This document shows positions 5,396-7,085 of a stretch of 7,085 nt of DNA, piece by piece. Source of the stretch: Chloroflexota bacterium (GTDB lineage Bacteria; Chloroflexota; Limnocylindria; Limnocylindrales; CSP1-4); the NCBI GenBank assembly GCA_021785115.1, contig JAJYGO010000366.1, positions 1-7,085 of the forward strand, given 5' to 3'. Under the pieces are notes generated by a model. It saw only the letters and a list, made by a program, of their open reading frames with translations, was not told where the DNA came from and did no database searches. Made by a program: the position numbers and the translations under genes. Positions within the stretch are counted from its first letter, which is position 1; each line of letters begins with the position of its first letter.

Positions 5396-5401
5396 AGGAT
5401 A
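5396..5401 (-). promoter_or_regulatory. Candidate -10 box for a leaderless start at 5388
   Basis: TATCCT on the minus strand, 7 nt before GTG 5388, with no Shine-Dalgarno between. It matches TATAAT at four of six positions. The -35 region is not recognisable. This would drive the membrane protein-cupin-SDR cluster. Confidence 0.48.
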
Positions 5402-5433
5402 CGTCCCGAGTGTGCCGCTCGCCTGCAGGGTTC

Positions 5434-5460
5434 CCGCGGCGGGATCTGCGAACGCCGCGG
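5434..5460. repeat. Inverted repeat, 8-bp arms
   Basis: CCGCGGCG (5434-5441) and CGCCGCGG (5453-5460) are perfect inverted copies around an 11-nt spacer. The element is about 45-72 bp upstream of the proposed transcription start at 5388, a position where an operator could act, or it may be a hairpin. Confidence 0.5.
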
Positions 5461-5626
5461 CACAAGACGACAAGGGCCGACCGCCGGGCGACACGCGTGT
5501 GGCTGCAGCCGCGGATGCCCCCCCGCAGGCTCGTGGACGCCCCACCAGCACGAGGTTCAGGACTATAGTGTGACTGCTAGGGCCCAATCAGCCCTTGACA
5601 ATCTGCAGATCGATGTTCTCGAAGGG

Positions 5627-5656
5627 TTGACGGGCTCCATCGCGTTCCCCGATAGT
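5627..5656 (+). promoter_or_regulatory. Sigma70-type promoter of the secreted protein gene
   Basis: TTGACG (5627-5632), 18-bp spacer, GATAGT (5651-5656), four of six matches to the -10 consensus. Transcription would start near 5663, leaving a leader of about 40 nt that includes the Shine-Dalgarno. A second, perfect -35 hexamer TTGACA (5595-5600) lies 32 bp upstream but has no -10 partner at a good distance. Confidence 0.5.
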
Positions 5657-5688
5657 GCGGAGCGTGGTGGTACGACAGGACCGGGATA

Positions 5689-5695
5689 GAGGGGG
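5689..5695 (+). promoter_or_regulatory. Shine-Dalgarno of the secreted protein gene
   Basis: GAGGGGG with 6 nt to GTG 5702. It supports the GTG start and, with the signal peptide beginning right there, fixes the N-terminus. Confidence 0.6.
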
Positions 5696-5701
5696 CACGC
5701 G

Positions 5702-7085
5702 GTGGAACTTCGGTCGGCTCTGCATGGGGTCTCGTCCCGCAAGCGGCTCATTGCCGGCCTGTCGGCGGCCGTGCTGCTCGCGACGCTCGTCAGCGCGAAC
5801 GCGCTGGCCAAGTCGAACAAGCCGTTCGAGGTGACGGTCGTGCCTTCCCAGGTTGCCGCGGGCCAGGTCGTGACGATCAAGATCACCGACGATCCCGCGT
5901 CAAACCAGTCGCTCGGTTCGGCCGAGCTCGGGCTGGCCGCGGGTTTCTCGTTCGTCCAGGGCTCGGGGTACCCCACCAGCTCCATCAGCGGCTCCACGGT
6001 CGGGTTCGTCGACGCCACGACAACGCCGTCCACGTCCACTCCGACACTCCTGGTCCAGAACCTCAATCTGTCGCCGGGACAGACCGCCACGGTCGCGATC
6101 GCCGGCCTCAATGGGTGTGGCTCGTTCCAGTGGAACGTCAGCGCGCAGCAGGCGAACCAGTGGAACGGCGGCGGCAACTCCAACTACCTGACCCTCTCCG
6201 GCCCGGTGCCGACCTCGACCGTTCTGACGACGTGCCACCTGGCGTTCGTGGCCCAGCCCGCGGATGCAGGGGCGGGCAAGACCATCACGAGCCAGCCGCT
6301 GAACCCGGGCGGGACGCCGGCTATCACCGTCCAGCTCCAGGATGAAAACGGGAACCCGGTGACGGGTGTGAGCCTCGCCGTGAAGCTCTCGCTCAACACG
6401 ATCCAGTTGGACGCCTCGACCAGTGCCGCGAGCCTGAGCGGGACAGGCCCGGTCACGACGAGTTCGACCACCGGAAACGCCATGTTCTCGCCCTCCGTTG
6501 CGCCGACGCTCAACAATGGCTACACGAGTGGCGGCGGCACGTTCACGCTCGGCGCGAGCGCGTCGGGTGTTGCCCCGGCGACGTCCAGCCAGTTCCGGAT
6601 CTGGGGCAACACCTCGGCCTGCACGACGAGCGGGTGCAGCCTGTCGTTCGGCAATCAGGCAGGCGAACAGTTCAGCGTCGCGTCCGGCTCGACGACGGGC
6701 GGGCTCGGCGGCTCCCTCGACATCATCCCGAGCCTTGACTGCTCCGCGCAGCAAGACGGCGGCGTGCCGGCTCTGCCCGGCACGAGCGCCGCGGTCATGA
6801 CGGCAGCCGCGTCGAATGCGACGACGAACAAGACCACGAAGCTCTTCATCCCCGACTCGATCCTGCAGGCGGACGTCTCGACGAACAATGCCACGACGAA
6901 CCAGCTCAACGCGTTGCTCGAGACGCACTACATGGTGTGCATGAGCGCGCCTCACGAGTTCGCGGTCGCCTGGACCCCGTACGCGAGCGGGCAGGCTGTG
7001 CAGGACTTGGACATGACGGCTGCGATGAGTGACGGCAGCACGTGGTATCGCGGCCTGCTGCCCGACTGCCAGGACGTGAGATCGG
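5702..7085 (+). CDS. Secreted Ser/Thr-rich protein with Ig-like segment (3' end outside window)
   Basis: An open frame of 461 codons running off the right edge. The N-terminus is a clear Sec signal peptide: basic SSRKR (11-15), hydrophobic LIAGLSAAVLLATLVS (16-31) and an Ala-Leu-Ala cleavage site before K37. Residues 40-170 form a beta-rich domain with GQTATVAIAGLNGCGSFQW and QANQWNGGGNSN, similar to segments I associate with surface proteins of actinobacteria and Chloroflexota. Residues 178-232 contain LAFVAQPADAGAG...ITVQLQDENGNPVTG, the typical start of a Big/invasin-type Ig-like domain. From about 300 a third, Cys-containing region follows (C307, C312, C347, C413, C456). Seven cysteines remain after the signal peptide, probably for disulphides outside the cell. 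Composition is Ser/Thr/Gly/Asn-rich, and third positions carry more A/T than in amrS. The role is probably as an exported or cell-surface protein; the specific function is unknown. No anchor is visible because the C-terminus is missing. Confidence 0.88.
   Translation, partial: MELRSALHGVSSRKRLIAGLSAAVLLATLVSANALAKSNKPFEVTVVPSQVAAGQVVTIKITDDPASNQSLGSAELGLAAGFSFVQGSGYPTSSISGSTVGFVDATTTPSTSTPTLLVQNLNLSPGQTATVAIAGLNGCGSFQWNVSAQQANQWNGGGNSNYLTLSGPVPTSTVLTTCHLAFVAQPADAGAGKTITSQPLNPGGTPAITVQLQDENGNPVTGVSLAVKLSLNTIQLDASTSAASLSGTGPVTTSSTTGNAMFSPSVAPTLNNGYTSGGGTFTLGASASGVAPATSSQFRIWGNTSACTTSGCSLSFGNQAGEQFSVASGSTTGGLGGSLDIIPSLDCSAQQDGGVPALPGTSAAVMTAAASNATTNKTTKLFIPDSILQADVSTNNATTNQLNALLETHYMVCMSAPHEFAVAWTPYASGQAVQDLDMTAAMSDGSTWYRGLLPDCQDVRS

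Larger units (their letters stand above)
5389..5701. other. Divergent intergenic region
   Basis: About 310 bp between the minus-strand membrane protein gene and the plus-strand secreted protein gene. It holds the TATCCT box for the minus strand, an 8-bp inverted repeat at 5434-5460, an ACTATAGT palindrome at 5562-5569, two TTGAC boxes at 5595 and 5627, and a Shine-Dalgarno at 5689. GC content drops around 5560-5630 relative to the coding sequence, as expected for a promoter region. I see no protein gene here: frames crossing it have low-complexity translations. Confidence 0.6.

Noticed and set aside
5389..5463. 25-codon N-terminal extension of the membrane protein from the 5463 start
   Set aside because: The extra residues are Arg/Pro-rich, unlike the rest, and a -10-like box sits within the extension immediately before GTG 5388.
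4393..5568. Plus-strand open frame of 391 codons opposite the membrane protein gene
   Set aside because: It is rich in Arg, Gln, Asp and His with no domain-like segments, and is antisense to a protein with clear membrane segments.
4943..5587. Minus-strand 214-codon frame starting next to the TATAGT palindrome
   Set aside because: The start region is close to a promoter-like sequence, but the product is low complexity and overlaps the membrane protein in another frame.
5900..6955. Long minus-strand open frame of 351 codons opposite the secreted protein gene
   Set aside because: Its translation is Arg/Ala-rich low complexity, a mirror of the Ser/Thr/Gly codons on the plus strand, which has a signal peptide, a ribosome binding site and recognisable domains.

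Overview
The window is a high-GC (about 70%) bacterial chromosomal segment with short intergenic gaps. Small GC-rich genes, several GTG starts and apparently leaderless starts (a -10-like TANNNT hexamer 6-7 nt before the start codon) fit Chloroflexota of the Limnocylindria/Dormibacteria kind or an actinobacterium. This placement is an inference from style and gene content; no rRNA or marker gene is present to settle it.

Layout, left to right. (1) 66-1148 (+): a complete AmrS-type radical SAM enzyme of the AmmeMemoRadiSam group. (2) 1149-1439: a gap with a hairpin after amrS and a possible promoter. (3) 1440-1940 (+): two small genes 18 bp apart, 79 and 80 aa, both of unknown function. (4) 2106-2228 (+): a 40-aa single-pass membrane protein with a strong Shine-Dalgarno and a hairpin straight after its stop. 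(5) 2292-2894 (+): a 200-aa unknown protein with two similar halves and a proline-rich tail. (6) On the minus strand, convergent with these, a cluster transcribed from 5388 down to 2981: a 344-aa multi-pass membrane protein, a DUF985-type cupin overlapping it by 4 bp, and a classical SDR oxidoreductase. (7) 5389-5701: the divergent intergenic region, holding candidate promoters for both directions, an 8-bp inverted repeat and a short palindrome. (8) 5702 to the right edge (+): the first 461 residues of a secreted, Ser/Thr/Gly/Asn-rich protein with an Ig-like segment, cut by the window end.

The most unusual part is 3788-4357. The cupin gene has a frameshift whose position is marked by 12 bases that read as family-like sequence in both frames, as expected if about 22 nt was lost between short direct repeats. 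Because the wrong frame happens to stay open, cupin and SDR form one artificial 458-codon reading frame. Between the cupin stop and the SDR ribosome binding site lie four tandem units of about 20 bp.

I see no CRISPR array, transposase, tRNA, rRNA, or recognisable multi-gene defence or biosynthetic system. The membrane protein-cupin-SDR cluster is a probable transcription unit, but its joint function cannot be read from the sequence.
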